Notes under the pieces: model-generated
The model's input: only the letters and a program-made list of their open reading frames with translations
The model's database searches: none
Told to the model about the DNA's origin: nothing
Translations under genes and position numbers: made by a program
Shown here: positions 63,901 to 64,000 of the stretch, in pieces
Numbering within the stretch: the stretch's first letter is position 1
Layout of the letters: each line of letters opens with the position of its first letter
From: Skeletonema tropicum
Lineage: Eukaryota; Bacillariophyta; Thalassiosirophyceae; Thalassiosirales; Thalassiosiraceae
DNA: 64,000 bases
Reading direction: 5' to 3'
Assembly (NCBI GenBank): GCA_037178625.1
Contig: CM074127.1
Coordinates: 4,092,001 to 4,156,000, forward strand

Positions 63901-64000
63901 GATCTAGGAAAAGAAGGTCTTGCTGTGAAAGCTCCATGGCCTACTGTCGATGAGGAGGATAAACTCCTCTCGAGGCAAGCTAAATTCCTTCGCGATGCTT
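60980..64000 (+). CDS. Cytosolic leucyl-tRNA synthetase, 3' end beyond the window
   Basis: Charges tRNA-Leu with leucine. Exon 1 (60980-61324) and exon 2 (61453 to the edge, open) around a 128-bp intron (GTGAGT...TACAG, phase 0), which joins GMPIQA to [13 protein letters not shown]. 964 residues are visible of an expected roughly 1,080-1,150. Class I signatures are present: [16 protein letters not shown] (HIGH motif) and EKMSKSKGN (KMSKS). The CP1 editing domain is large, of the archaeal/eukaryotic type: [19 protein letters not shown] and [27 protein letters not shown] and [14 protein letters not shown] also match the cytosolic enzyme. There is no targeting peptide. A lysine/alanine-rich insertion ([20 protein letters not shown]) follows the HIGH region, as in other eukaryotes. 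The anticodon-binding C-terminus is cut by the window end. Confidence 0.95.

Noticed and set aside
1..64000. tRNA, rRNA or CRISPR features
   Set aside because: No tRNA-like T-arm/anticodon combination, rRNA-like block or regularly spaced repeat array was recognised by reading; a covariance-model scan was not possible.

Overview
The window looks like nuclear DNA of a unicellular stramenopile, most likely a centric diatom of the Thalassiosira type. Genes are compact and mostly single-exon or split by short GT-AG introns (about 70-130 bp). Three precursors carry a diatom-style N-terminus (signal peptide followed by an Ala-Phe plastid-import motif). One protein carries the stramenopile 'RVxF ... 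LGW' signature. No rRNA, tRNA or CRISPR was recognised.

Layout. 1-5.6 kb: minus-strand Helitron Rep gene running off the left edge, with HUH and two-tyrosine motifs and an unusual hydrophobic N-terminal extension. 6.7-17.7 kb: housekeeping genes (phospholipase D, Rab8-like GTPase, membrane-anchored thioredoxin-fold-like protein, small rhodanese, plastid SRPBCC protein, membrane LRR protein, PP1-docking-like protein). 17.7-21.0 kb: AT-rich gene-poor stretch with hairpins. 21.0-31.3 kb: plastid Hsp33, MSH2-like MutS homologue, Hbs1 (with a decayed copy of its 3' end behind it), a small membrane protein, monofunctional DHFR, plastid zinc-ribbon membrane protein, GINS subunit Sld5. 31.6-39.3 kb: island of nested mobile DNA holding a decayed transposase, an intact hAT-type transposase gene, a 1.65-kb TIR element with palindromic subterminal repeats, and three copies of a shared terminal repeat. 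39.4-64 kb: a tail-to-tail pair of paralogous membrane proteins, golgin-84-like protein, ubiquitin protease, J-protein, PH/C2/MCTP-like membrane protein, METTL24-like methyltransferase, CH/IQ/coiled-coil IFT54-like protein, large TQP-repeat/BRCT protein, RanBP2-type zinc-finger protein, and cytosolic leucyl-tRNA synthetase cut by the right edge.

There are no operons. Neighbouring genes are arranged singly, often convergent with very short gaps (Hsp33/MSH2 72 bp, golgin/USP 33 bp) or divergent over 0.3-0.65 kb. Several genes belong to DNA maintenance (MSH2, Sld5, BRCT protein), translation and its quality control (Hbs1, LeuRS) and membrane traffic (Rab8, golgin-84, MCTP-like, PLD). The order gives no evidence that they are co-regulated. 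Exon joins were made by hand from splice consensus, reading phase and family conservation, and have not been checked against transcripts.
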